Assembly (NCBI RefSeq): GCF_026340255.1
Contig: NZ_JAPEPJ010000001.1
Coordinates: 682,001-746,000 of the forward strand
Direction: 5' to 3'
Source of the DNA: Streptomyces sp. NBC_01408
Lineage (GTDB): Bacteria > Actinomycetota > Actinomycetes > Streptomycetales > Streptomycetaceae
Length of the DNA stretch: 64,000 nucleotides
Below are positions 8,904 through 16,711 of the stretch, piece by piece (the first letter of the stretch is position 1; each line of letters begins with the position of its first letter). The notes below the pieces were generated by a model. The model searched no databases and was not told where the DNA came from. It saw only the letters and a list, made by a program, of their open reading frames with translations. Position numbers and translations under genes: made by a program.

Positions 8904-9509
8904 ATGTCCGCTCTCGCCCATGAGGCCCTGTGCGACCCAGGTCTCGACGAGGTTCTCTGGCAGGCCTGGAAGGCGATGGACCTTCCGGAGGGCTACCGGG
9001 CCGAGATCATCGAAGGGGCCATCGAGGTGTCTCCCACCGGCCGCCGCCGCCACGGCGTACTCGCCCACCGCTTGCGCAGGGCTCTGGAAGCCCACCTGAC
9101 AGGCAGTGGCCTTGACGTCTACCAGGACCTCAACGTCATCCACGGCCGGAAGGTCTGCATCCCGGACCTCTTCGTGGGACCGGAAGACCTCGACGAGATC
9201 CCCGACGAGGAAGGCCTGGGTGTCGACGCCACCCGTGTCCACCTGGTCGCCGAGATCGTCTCCCCCGGCACGGACGCACACCGCCGGGACCACATCCGCA
9301 AGCGCCGCCGCTACGCCCTGGCGGGCATCCCGGTCTACGTCATCCTCGATGACTTCGACGCCCAGGGCACGGTGACGGTGTTCAGCGGTCCGGACCCCGA
9401 CAAGGGGACGTACTCCACGAAGACCACCGTCTCGTACGGCACTTCCACCACCGTCCCCGAAGGTCCCGCCAAGGGCCTGACGATCGACGGGGCCCTGACA
9501 CGCTCGTAG
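8904..9509 (+). CDS. Uma2 family (DUF820, PD-(D/E)XK-like) protein
   Basis: A 201-residue protein of the Uma2/DUF820 family, restriction-endonuclease-fold proteins that are very common in Streptomyces and whose role is unsettled. The family landmarks are EIIEGAIEVSP with GRRRHG near residues 33-53, the IPDLFVG segment that supplies the catalytic Asp, and EIVSPGTDAHRRDHIRKRR, which supplies the E-x-K-like end of the active site, followed by YVILDD. The ATG at 8904 has GGAGG at 8891-8895. It stands alone after the sdh terminator. Confidence 0.85.
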   Translation: MSALAHEALCDPGLDEVLWQAWKAMDLPEGYRAEIIEGAIEVSPTGRRRHGVLAHRLRRALEAHLTGSGLDVYQDLNVIHGRKVCIPDLFVGPEDLDEIPDEEGLGVDATRVHLVAEIVSPGTDAHRRDHIRKRRRYALAGIPVYVILDDFDAQGTVTVFSGPDPDKGTYSTKTTVSYGTSTTVPEGPAKGLTIDGALTRS

Positions 9510-9588
9510 GGCCTGGCCGGCGGTGCGACAACTCTCCGGCCGGAGCACGGGGTATGGGGTACGGGGGTCCTGTGGAAGGATCCTCCAT

Positions 9589-10137
9589 ATGAGTGACCAG
9601 CAGCCGAATCCGTACGCGAGCGACCCCTCCCAGGGCGGCCAGCCCGGCCAGCCCGGCCAGGACGACTACAAGTGGGGCCCGGGCGAGGCCAGTTACGGGT
9701 ACCCCCAGCCCTACCCGTCAACTCCCGCCTACCAGCCGACGATCGGCGGCCCGGGCCTCCCCGCGCCCGCCCCCGCGTACGCCCAGGGCCCGGGCGGCGC
9801 CGGCCTGAACCTCGGCGACATCACCATCGCCGGGGACCAGATCATCACCCCGTCGGGCACGATGCCGCTCAAGGGCGCGATGTGGAACGCGACCGACTTC
9901 TCGCGCACCGAGGAGAAGATCCCGACCCACGCGATCGTGCTCGCGATCGTCTTCGCGCTGTTCTGCCTGATCGGCCTGCTGTTCCTCCTGATGAAGGAGA
10001 AGGTCACCACGGGATACATCCAGATCACGGTCACCAGCGGCGGCCGCCACCACTCGACGATGATCCCGGCAGCGGACGCCCACACCTACGCGTGGGTGAT
10101 GACCCAGATCAACTACGCCCGCTCGCTGAGCATCTGA
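9589..10137 (+). CDS. Single-pass membrane protein of unknown function with Pro/Gln/Gly-rich N-terminus
   Basis: A 182-residue protein I cannot place in a named family. The first ~70 residues are a disordered Gln/Pro/Gly/Tyr-rich tail typical of streptomycete membrane proteins. A small domain follows (LGDITIAGDQIITPSGTMPL), then one membrane helix (AIVLAIVFALFCLIGLLFLLM, about 120-140), then a short extracytoplasmic or cytoplasmic beta-rich end (TTGYIQITVTSGGRHHSTMI). GGAAGGA precedes the ATG. It stands alone, and the large repeat element begins ~130 bp downstream. Confidence 0.8.
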   Translation: MSDQQPNPYASDPSQGGQPGQPGQDDYKWGPGEASYGYPQPYPSTPAYQPTIGGPGLPAPAPAYAQGPGGAGLNLGDITIAGDQIITPSGTMPLKGAMWNATDFSRTEEKIPTHAIVLAIVFALFCLIGLLFLLMKEKVTTGYIQITVTSGGRHHSTMIPAADAHTYAWVMTQINYARSLSI

Positions 10138-10309
10138 GGGGGCGGGGCGGCGGAGCGACGGAGCGGGCTCGCGGGACGGGGTCGTAGCGGGGTCGCGGAG
10201 CAGGGCCGCTGAGCAGGGTCGGCGGGCGGGGCGGCTTCGGCTGGGCGGCGGCGAGGGGTGGGGTGGGGGCTTCGGGGGCCATGTGCCTGCGGGGCCTGAT
10301 CAGGGATGG

Positions 10310-10459
10310 TTTGGGGGTTTCCCGTCAGTCCCATCGTCTTGCCGTGTCGGGCCGGCCCCTCAAGGGCGCTCCTTCGTCGCGTCGCTTCGCGATGGCCTTC
10401 GGCCACCCTTGACCGGCCGTCCCGCCCCGGAAAGACAGGACTGTCGGGAAGCCCCCAAA
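10310..10459 (+). repeat. Left 150-nt hairpin unit of the inverted-repeat element
   Basis: The ends pair: TTTGGGGGTTTCCCGTCAGT with CC (10310-10331) against its partner at 10438-10459, with two mismatches. An inner stem pairs GGCCGGCCCCTCAAGGG (10350-10366) with CCCTTGACCGGCC (10406-10418), one bulge included. The loop holds CGTCGCTTCGCGATGGCC. Confidence 0.85.
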
Positions 10460-10578
10460 AAGACGGTTACCTGGGGACGGACAGAGGAGCGGGGACATCA
10501 GCGATGGGCGGGCTGGGTGCAGCGGCCTGTCGGAGCGAGACCCCGACCAGACCCCCGGCGGGAGCGGGGGCGCATCAA

Positions 10579-10745
10579 ATCGCTACACACTCCTACCGAA
10601 TGGCGTCCGCAGACCGCCTGTGGCTGGGCATAAGCCGCCACAGATCGCTACACACGTCTCCCGGACGGCGTCTGCCGGTCGCCTGTGGCCGGACATAAGC
10701 CGCCGACGACCGGTCACCCGTCTCCCGGCCGGCGCCAGCAGGTCA
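10579..10745 (+). repeat. Tandem 65-bp units inside the inverted-repeat element
   Basis: Two clear units start with ATCGCTACACAC at 10579 and 10644 and share GGCGTC, GCCTGTGGC and ATAAGCCGCC at matching positions. A decayed third begins at 10709. One further unit occurs in reverse orientation on the other side, starting at ATCGCTACATGC (minus strand, 11085 downwards). The units differ by scattered substitutions and show no repeat/spacer split, so they are not a CRISPR. Confidence 0.75.
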
Positions 10746-10821
10746 TTTGTCCCTATTTGGCGGCGGGTTGGGGTGCGGATGACGTCCAGTCGGAGTGAGA
10801 TGCCGAGAAATCCGGCATCAG

Positions 10822-10950
10822 ACTCCGGCAGGGCGCTTTTCCCGCTCCGGACGGCCGTCAGGGGCCCTCTCCGACCTCCGGACGGCCGGTGGACGCCCCT
10901 TTCACGACCCGCGACGGCCGGCAGGCGCCCTTTCACGCTCCCATCGTCCG
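10822..10950 (+). repeat. Degenerate ~32-bp repeats in the centre of the element
   Basis: Three to four imperfect copies of a unit close to CGGACGGCCGGCAGGCGCCC + TTTCACGCTC, e.g. CTCCGGACGGCCG at about 10845 and 10876, and CCTTTCACG at about 10900 and 10929. Spacing is irregular. Confidence 0.5.
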
Positions 10951-11203
10951 GTCGTGGTGGCTTGCGCGCATCTCACACTCGGCTGGTCGACGCCGACTCA
11001 CCTCAGGCACCCACCAGACCGGTGGCGGCCTATGTCCAGCCACAGACGGGTGGCAGACGCCGAGAAATGAGACGCATGTAGCGATCTGACGCGCCCCCGC
11101 TCCTGCCGGGGATCTGGTCGGGGTCTCGCTCCGACAGGCCGCTGCCACGGGGCCGCCCATCCCTGGCCGCCCCGTCTATGGATCGGTCCCAGGTAACCGT
11201 CTT

Positions 11204-11355
11204 TTTGGGGGCTTCCCGACAGTCCTGTCTTTCCGGGGCGGGACGGCCGGTCAAGGGTGGCCGCAGGCCATCGCGAAGCGACGCGAACGCAGTGAGCGCC
11301 CTTGAGGGGCCGGCCCGACACGGCAAGACGATGGGACTGACGGGAAACCCCCAAA
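11204..11355 (-). repeat. Right 152-nt hairpin unit, reverse complement of the left unit
   Basis: This is the same hairpin as at 10310-10459, read on the opposite strand. The ends are 11204-11225 and 11334-11355. The loop differs most (ACGCGAACGCAGTGAGCG here), while the stems are kept, as expected if structure is conserved. Confidence 0.85.
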
Positions 11356-11535
11356 CCATCCCTGATCAGGCCCCGCAGGCACATGGCTCCCGAAGCCACC
11401 GCCCACCCTCCGACTCCGCCCCACCGGTACACGCCCCCGGGCACCCCGAGGAGGTCACCGGCCTGCTCCGGGACTTCCTGACGCGGCACCGGCCTGGATC
11501 CCCGAGATCGCCCACACCTGATCACCGAAGGTCGC

Positions 11536-11564
11536 TTGAACCTGTTCAAAAAGAGGGCTACAGT
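11536..11564 (+). promoter_or_regulatory. Vegetative-type promoter with palindromic operator over the -35 box
   Basis: TTGAAC (11536-11541), a 17-bp spacer and TACAGT (11559-11564) form a good HrdB-type promoter for the operon starting at 11609. The -35 box is half of the perfect palindrome TTGAACCTGTTCAA (11536-11549), an operator placed to block RNA polymerase. Confidence 0.8.
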
Positions 11565-11580
11565 CAGTCCTGCCATCGAG

Positions 11581-11594
11581 TTGAACACGTTCAA
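11581..11594. promoter_or_regulatory. Second operator copy TTGAACACGTTCAA
   Basis: A second palindrome with the same half-sites (TTGAAC-N2-GTTCAA), 45 bp centre-to-centre from the first and just after the expected transcription start. The TetR encoded at the end of this operon is the obvious candidate to bind both sites; that is inference. Confidence 0.7.
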
Positions 11595-11608
11595 GGGGGC
11601 TGAGGGCT

Positions 11609-12028
11609 ATGGACCTCACCGTGGTCGCGTACATCATCTACCTGCTCATCAGCATCGGGCTCACCGTCTGGGTGGCCCGCACGCTCAGCCGTAACGGCCG
11701 CGTCTTCATCGGCGACGTCCTCCAGGGGAACGAGAAGCTCGCCGACGCCGTCAACCAGCTCCTGGTGGTCGGCTTCTACCTCGTGAACATCGGCTTCGTG
11801 ACGCTCTACCTGCGCTCGGGCGAGGACATCGTGCGGGCCCGCGACCTCTTCGAGGCGCTGTCGGTCAAGCTCGGCGTCGTCCTGCTGGTCCTCGGCTTCA
11901 TGCACCTCGGCAACGTGTGGGTGCTGAACAAGATGCGCCGCCGCGGGCTCATGGAGCGCAACCAGACTCCGCCGGTCCCCCCGCAGGGGTGGACCGCGCC
12001 GGGGTGGACCGCGCAGACCAGGGCCTGA
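11609..12028 (+). CDS. Small integral membrane protein, first gene of a TetR-autoregulated operon
   Basis: A 139-residue protein with three or four membrane helices (about 3-22, 47-67, 89-110), starting VVAYIIYLLISIGLTVWVARTLSRNG. Between helices are the polar segments GDVLQGNEKLADAVN and RSGEDIVRARDLFEAL. The last 25 residues are polar and Pro/Trp-rich. I know similar proteins only as conserved hypothetical membrane proteins of actinomycetes. It is co-transcribed with the DCC-family protein (3-bp gap) and the TetR gene, and controlled by the two operators upstream. Confidence 0.8.
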   Translation: MDLTVVAYIIYLLISIGLTVWVARTLSRNGRVFIGDVLQGNEKLADAVNQLLVVGFYLVNIGFVTLYLRSGEDIVRARDLFEALSVKLGVVLLVLGFMHLGNVWVLNKMRRRGLMERNQTPPVPPQGWTAPGWTAQTRA

Positions 12029-12031
12029 GCC

Positions 12032-12445
12032 GTGCCGGCCATGAGGGCGGTCCGTGAGCTGACGGTCCTGTACGACGCCAACTGCCCGCTCTGCGTGCAC
12101 ATCCGGCACTGGCTCAGCACCCAACACCAGCTGGTCCGGATCGCACTGGTCCCCGCCGCGTCCGTCGAGGCGCAGCGCCGCTTCCCGCGGCTCGACCACG
12201 CGTCGACGCTACGGGAGATCACGGTGGTCGGGGACCGGGGGGACGTGTGGACCGGGACCGATGCCTTCATCATGTGTCTCTGGGCGCTGACCGAGCACCG
12301 GCCGAAGGCCAACTGGCTCTCCACCCCGGCCGGTCGGCCCTTCGCCAAGGCGGCCATGTACGCGGCGGCCAGGTGGAGGCAGGCGGTCCGGACCGAGGGG
12401 GCGGAGGACCCGGCCTGTGACGACCATTGCCCGGTCCCCCGATAG
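12032..12445 (+). CDS. Thiol-disulfide oxidoreductase DCC family protein (DUF393)
   Basis: A 137-residue protein with the DUF393/DCC N-terminal signature: LTVLYDANCPLCVHIRHWL places a CxxC pair (Cys-Pro-Leu-Cys) in a thioredoxin-like first strand-helix. The middle holds GDVWTGTDAFIMCLWAL, also typical. The GTG at 12032 is used here; an ATG at 12041 is an alternative. The biochemical role of the family is not established. It lies between the membrane protein and the TetR gene in one operon. Confidence 0.85.
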   Translation: MPAMRAVRELTVLYDANCPLCVHIRHWLSTQHQLVRIALVPAASVEAQRRFPRLDHASTLREITVVGDRGDVWTGTDAFIMCLWALTEHRPKANWLSTPAGRPFAKAAMYAAARWRQAVRTEGAEDPACDDHCPVPR

Positions 12446-12456
12446 GCTCATACACC

Positions 12457-13185
12457 GTGACTGATCAGAAGGCTCCCAAGAGCGAGCAGACCCGCACGCT
12501 CATCCTCGAAACCGCGCTCCGTCTCTTCCAGGAGCGTGGTTTCGACAAGACGACGATGCGGGGTATCGCGAAGGAGGCCGGCGTCTCGGTCGGCAACGCC
12601 TATTACTACTTCGAATCGAAGGAACACCTGGTCCAGGGGTTCTACTACCGGATCGGCGCCGCTCACCAGGCGGCGGTCCGGCCCATCCTGGACAGCGAGA
12701 CCGATCTGCAGAAGCGGCTCGCGGGCGTGCTGACGAGCTGGATGGACATCGCCGCCCCCTACCACGAGTTCGCGTCCCAGTTCTTCAAGAACGCGGCGGA
12801 CCCGGAGAGTCCGCTCAGTCCGTTCTCGCCGGAGTCGGAGGACGCGCGGCAGGCGGCGATCGCCATCCACCGTGAGGTGCTGGCGGGGGCGAAGACCAAG
12901 GTGCCGGCCGAGCTGGAGGACGTGCTGCCGGAGCTGATGTGGCTCTCGCAGATGGGCCTGGTCCTGTACTGGGTCTTCGACCGTTCGCCGAACAGCGAGA
13001 AGACGCGGCGGCTCGCCGAGCGCGGCGCGCAGCTGACGACGCGGGGCATCGTACTGGCCCGGTTCCGGGTGCTGCGGCCGCTGGTGCGGGAGGTGCACGA
13101 GCTGTTCTCGGACTTCCTGCCGGGCATGGCCCAGACGGCGGCCTCGCGCAAGAAGGCCTCCGACCCGGACTCCGCGACGGCCTAG
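12457..13185 (+). CDS. TetR/AcrR family transcriptional regulator
   Basis: A 242-residue repressor. The N-terminal HTH domain is typical (ILETALRLFQERGFDKTTMR, then GIAKEAGVSVGNAYYYFESK). The ligand-binding C-terminal part has no recognisable specificity signature. I chose the GTG at 12457: a TAGGCT -10 box at 12443-12448, overlapping the stop of the preceding gene, would place the transcript start at or next to it, so it may also have its own leaderless promoter. The likely targets are the two TTGAAC-N2-GTTCAA palindromes at 11536 and 11581. Confidence 0.9.
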   Translation: MTDQKAPKSEQTRTLILETALRLFQERGFDKTTMRGIAKEAGVSVGNAYYYFESKEHLVQGFYYRIGAAHQAAVRPILDSETDLQKRLAGVLTSWMDIAAPYHEFASQFFKNAADPESPLSPFSPESEDARQAAIAIHREVLAGAKTKVPAELEDVLPELMWLSQMGLVLYWVFDRSPNSEKTRRLAERGAQLTTRGIVLARFRVLRPLVREVHELFSDFLPGMAQTAASRKKASDPDSATA

Positions 13186-13204
13186 GACAGGCCTAGGGAC
13201 AGGC

Positions 13205-14761
13205 CTAGAGCCAGTCGAGTTCCCACAGGCGCCAGACGCCGGTGCCGTCGGAGAGGTACTGGGCTCCGGTGACGGCCTCGCGGGACATGACGTAGTCCTT
13301 CTTCTGCCAGATCGGCACCATCGGGACCTGCTGGGCGACCAGTTTCTGGAGCTCGTGGAAGTCGACGGCGGCATCGCTGCGGTCCGAGTGGGACTGGGTA
13401 CGGGAGATCAGGGCGTCGACGTTCTTGTCGGAGAAGCCGTTGTTCATGGAGGAGTCGGCGCCGACGATCGGGGCGATGAAGTTGTCCGCGTCCGGGAAGT
13501 CGGCGATCCAGCCGATGGTGTAGGCGTCGAACTCGCCCGCCGCGTAGGCCTTCTGGAAGTCGCCCCACAGCTCGACCGGCTTGATCGTCAGCTGGAAGAG
13601 GCCGGTGGCCTCCAGCTGCCGCTTGAGCTCCTCGGCCTCCGGGAGGTTCGCTCCGCGCGTGTTGACGCCGAGGGTGACGGCGACCGGGGTGGTGATCTTC
13701 GCGTCCTTGAGGATCTTCCTGGCGGTGGCGCCGTCGGGCGTCGGGTAGGTGTCGAAGAACGGCGTGCCGTGCGCGGCGATACCCGTCGGGACGAGGGAGT
13801 AGAGCGGGGTGACCGTGCCCTTGTAGACCTCGCCGGCCAGCCTGGAGCGGTCGAGGGAGGCGGCGACGGCCTGTCGGACGGCGGGCGCGGCGGTGGTGGA
13901 GCCGGGGCGGACGTTGAAGACCACGGACCGGGTCTCGGTGCCGCCGGAGGCCTGGTAGCGGGTGTCCTTCAGGCCCGGGTTGAGGGCCGCGAGGACCTCC
14001 GGGGGCATCTCCCGGTGGGCGACCTCGACGTCACGGTCCTTCCAGGCCCGGTCGAGCTGGGCCGAGTCCTTGAAGTACTTGACGGTGACCGGCCCGTTGG
14101 CGGGCTTGGCCTGGCCCTTGTACGAGGTGTTGGGCTTGAGCTCGACGCTCGCGCCCGCCTTGTACGCGGCGAGCGTGTACGGGCCGGAGCCGTCGACCTT
14201 GCCGTCCTCGCGCAGGGCCTTGGCCGGGTACTTCTCCCGGTCGACGATCGAGGCGGCGCCCGTCGCGATCTTGAAGGGGAAGGTGGCGTCGGGGGTGGAG
14301 AGGTTGAAGGTGACCGTGCGGCCGTCGGCCTTGACCGAGTCCAGGGTGTTGAACAGCGGGGCGGGGCCCTGTTCGGAGTTGATCTCCTTGATCCGGTCGA
14401 AGGAGTACTTGACGTCGTGCGCGGTCATCGCGCGGCCGTTGGAGAACTTCACCTCGGGGCGGAGCTCGCACTGGTACGTGGTGAGCTTTTGGCCGACGAA
14501 GTTGCAGGAGGCGGCGGCGTCGGGCGCGGGGGTGTCGGCTCCGGGCTTGATCGTCAGCAGGGACTGGTAGACGTTGCTGAACAGGGCCCAGGAACCGGCG
14601 TCGTACGCCCCGGCGGGGTCGAGGGAGGAGACGACGTCGCTCGTCCCGACGCGGATCGCCCCGCTGCCGTTGCCGTCCTCGGGGAGCAGCTGCCAGGCGC
14701 CCACGCCGGCGAGACCGAGGACCAGCCCGGCCGCGATGATCTTCGAGCGGACAGACCGCAT
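13205..14761 (-). CDS. Peptide-type ABC transporter substrate-binding protein without a lipobox
   Basis: A 518-residue member of SBP family 5 (oligopeptide/dipeptide binding). It shows the expected PGADTPAPDAA...YQCELRPEVKFSNG entry, the SFDRI segment, FNVRPGSTTAAPAVRQAVA and a late GWIADFPDADNF. The N-terminus has one hydrophobic segment (IIAAGLVLGLAGVGAWQLL) and no Cys at its end, so it looks membrane-anchored rather than lipid-anchored. The ATG at 14761 follows GGTGGGG; ATGs at 14779 and 14866 are possible. No permease or ATPase genes lie nearby, so it is an orphan. It converges on the TetR gene with a 19-bp gap. Confidence 0.85.
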   Translation of the reverse strand: MRSVRSKIIAAGLVLGLAGVGAWQLLPEDGNGSGAIRVGTSDVVSSLDPAGAYDAGSWALFSNVYQSLLTIKPGADTPAPDAAASCNFVGQKLTTYQCELRPEVKFSNGRAMTAHDVKYSFDRIKEINSEQGPAPLFNTLDSVKADGRTVTFNLSTPDATFPFKIATGAASIVDREKYPAKALREDGKVDGSGPYTLAAYKAGASVELKPNTSYKGQAKPANGPVTVKYFKDSAQLDRAWKDRDVEVAHREMPPEVLAALNPGLKDTRYQASGGTETRSVVFNVRPGSTTAAPAVRQAVAASLDRSRLAGEVYKGTVTPLYSLVPTGIAAHGTPFFDTYPTPDGATARKILKDAKITTPVAVTLGVNTRGANLPEAEELKRQLEATGLFQLTIKPVELWGDFQKAYAAGEFDAYTIGWIADFPDADNFIAPIVGADSSMNNGFSDKNVDALISRTQSHSDRSDAAVDFHELQKLVAQQVPMVPIWQKKDYVMSREAVTGAQYLSDGTGVWRLWELDWL

Positions 14762-14905
14762 CCCGTGAACCCCACCCATGTACCGGAGACAGCACTCCAC
14801 TGTCCGATTACCGGTCATCCCATCACGGAATTTCAGCCACCGGAAGGGCCGTTCCTTGATGGCCAACTGGCTGCCGACCGCCGGTCCATAGGTGGTTATG
14901 CCAGG

Positions 14906-16279
14906 TCAGGCCTGATATGAGGCGAGTTCCACAACGGTGATGTCGGAGGGCGCCCCCACCCGGACCGGAGGTCCCCAGGCACCGGCTCCCCGGGACACGT
15001 ACAGCTGGGTGTCCCCGTACCGCTCCAGGCCGGCGAGCGTGGGATTGGCGAGTTCGGCGAGGTAGTTGCCCGGCCAGAGCTGGCCGCCGTGGGTGTGCCC
15101 GGAGAGCTGGAGGTCGACGCCGTGCCGGACGGCGTCGTGGATGACGACCGGCTGATGGGCCAGGAGGACGGCGGTGCGCGTCCGGTCCCGGTCGCCGAGG
15201 GCCGCCGCGAAGTCGGGGCCCTGCCCCTCGGTCTCCCCGGCGATGTCGTTCACGCCGGCCAGGTCGAAGTGGGGCAGCGCGCGGCGGGCGTTCTCCAGGG
15301 GGGTCAGGCCGAGCTCACGGACGTGGTCGATCCACGGCTGCGCCCCGGAGAAGTACTCGTGGTTGCCGGTGACGAAGTACGAGCCGTGGCGGGCGCTGAG
15401 CCCGCGCAGCGGTTCGGCCGCGGGCCCCAGGTCCTGGACGGATCCGTCCACCAGGTCGCCGACGACGGCGATGAGGTCGGGCTGGGTGCGGTTGACGGCG
15501 TCGACGATGCGCTGGGTGTGGGCGCGGCCCAGGACCGGGCCCAGGTGGACGTCGCTGACGACGGCGATCCGGAAGCCGTGGGCCGCGCGGGGCAGCTTGG
15601 CGAGGGGGACCTGGACCCGCTTGACGCTCGGGCCGCGCAGGACCCCGTACGCCCCGTTCCCGACGGTGGCGACGGCCACGGCGGCGGCCGCCCCGCCGAC
15701 CGTTCGCGCGACGAACCGGCGGCGGCTCAGCGGCAGTCCGGCGGGCGCGCCCGCCCCGGAGCCGGAGCTGGAGCCGGAGCCGGAGCTCTGCTCAGCCTCG
15801 GCCTCGGCCTCGGCCTGGGCCTGCGCCGGGGCCGGTCCGGCTCCGGCGTGGACCGGTCCGGCTCCGGCCGGGGACGCCTCCAGGCCCGGCTGCGCCGCGC
15901 CCGAGACCGCCCCGACGGACGCGGGGGCGGGGTCCGGGATGCCCGCGGAGGTGTCCCGGTGGGCCAGACGGCGGAGCAACAGCGCGCGGATCGGCTCCGC
16001 CACCAGCATCGTCAGGGTCAGGTAGAGGAGCACCGCCAGCCAGAGGTACCCCGGCCAGGCCACCGTCTGCTGGAGCCAGAACGGGGCACCGGCGCGGCCC
16101 GAGGTCAGGGCGGCCACAGAGAGGAGGGGCAGGGCGATGGCCAAGGCCGTGCCGATGCGCCGGGGCAGGCCGCCCGGCGTCGTGGTGTCCCGGACCAAGC
16201 GGATCCAGAGCCAGCGGTGCACGAGGACCAGCAGGGCGAGGACCGCCAGCGCGACCAGCGCGAAGACCACGATTCTCAT
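14906..16279 (-). CDS. Membrane metallophosphoesterase (YkuE/YaeI-like)
   Basis: A 457-residue protein. It starts with two or three membrane helices (about 1-20, 40-60, 75-100), then a Glu/Ala/Gly-rich linker, then RRRFVARTVGG with one more hydrophobic stretch, and finally a calcineurin-like phosphoesterase domain (about 235-457). The metal-binding blocks are complete: VSDVHLG, GDLVDG, GNHEY, LLAHQP and SGHTHGGQ. Its substrate is unknown; related proteins act on lipid- or nucleotide-linked phosphates at the membrane face. The ATG overlaps the stop of the upstream small membrane protein as ATGA. Confidence 0.9.
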   Translation of the reverse strand: MRIVVFALVALAVLALLVLVHRWLWIRLVRDTTTPGGLPRRIGTALAIALPLLSVAALTSGRAGAPFWLQQTVAWPGYLWLAVLLYLTLTMLVAEPIRALLLRRLAHRDTSAGIPDPAPASVGAVSGAAQPGLEASPAGAGPVHAGAGPAPAQAQAEAEAEAEQSSGSGSSSGSGAGAPAGLPLSRRRFVARTVGGAAAAVAVATVGNGAYGVLRGPSVKRVQVPLAKLPRAAHGFRIAVVSDVHLGPVLGRAHTQRIVDAVNRTQPDLIAVVGDLVDGSVQDLGPAAEPLRGLSARHGSYFVTGNHEYFSGAQPWIDHVRELGLTPLENARRALPHFDLAGVNDIAGETEGQGPDFAAALGDRDRTRTAVLLAHQPVVIHDAVRHGVDLQLSGHTHGGQLWPGNYLAELANPTLAGLERYGDTQLYVSRGAGAWGPPVRVGAPSDITVVELASYQA

Positions 16280-16590
16280 GCGCCGGCCCCCGTGCCCGAG
16301 CCGGTGTCCGTACCCGCGCCCCTGCCCGTACCTGCACCTGTGCCCGTACGTGATGCCCGCCGCAGCGCCCGTACCCCGCGCAACCCGATCACTCCGACGG
16401 CCGTCCCCAGGAGGAAGGAGCTCACCGCGAGGATCAGGTGCACCCAGAAGTAGGAAGTGGGGTCACCCGCCGCATCGAACGCGAGGCCACTGCCGTTCTT
16501 CCACAGGTTCCGGACGAAAGACACCCAGATGAACCAGCTCCACACCCCGAAGGCGAGCAGGAACCAGGAGGTGGCACGGCTCAGTTTCAT
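16276..16590 (-). CDS. SCO4848-type small membrane protein
   Basis: A 104-residue protein with two membrane helices (about 7-27 and 49-72), beginning MKLSRATSWFLLAFGVWSWF and containing DPTSYFWVHLILAVSSFLLG. The C-terminal tail is a Gly/Thr-rich low-complexity stretch. I know it as a small actinobacterial family of unknown function named after S. coelicolor SCO4848. Its TGA overlaps the ATG of the metallophosphoesterase, so the two are coupled and may work together at the membrane. Confidence 0.85.
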   Translation of the reverse strand: MKLSRATSWFLLAFGVWSWFIWVSFVRNLWKNGSGLAFDAAGDPTSYFWVHLILAVSSFLLGTAVGVIGLRGVRALRRASRTGTGAGTGRGAGTDTGSGTGAGA

Positions 16591-16711
16591 GTCCTCAGTA
16601 TCGGTTTCCTCCCCAGGACGGACGCGCCGGGGTGGGCTGTCCCGGCGGTGGTTGCGCGGATTTGGCCGGTCCGCGACGGCGTACAGCCGATCGGGATGTA
16701 CTTTCACCTGC

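Larger units (their letters stand above)
10268..11397. repeat. 1.13-kb non-coding nested inverted-repeat element
   Basis: The 1471-bp gap between 10138 and 11608 has no credible gene. After a G-rich stretch (10138-10267) it is filled by a long imperfect inverted repeat. The left arm (10268-~10600) reappears as its reverse complement at ~11075-11397, with long identical blocks: GGGGCCTGATCAGGGATGG, AAGACGGTTACCTGGG, and CAGCGGCCTGTCGGAGCGAG followed by ACCCCGACCAGA. Each arm holds its own ~150-nt hairpin (10310-10459 and 11204-11355). Short tandem repeats lie between the arms. No transposase or integrase is present, and I see no convincing target-site duplication. It may be a non-autonomous mobile element or a structured RNA locus; I do not recognise it. 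Confidence 0.85.

Noticed and set aside
10579..10745. CRISPR array
   Set aside because: The 65-bp units vary throughout with no constant-repeat/unique-spacer pattern, there are only two to three of them, and no cas genes are near.
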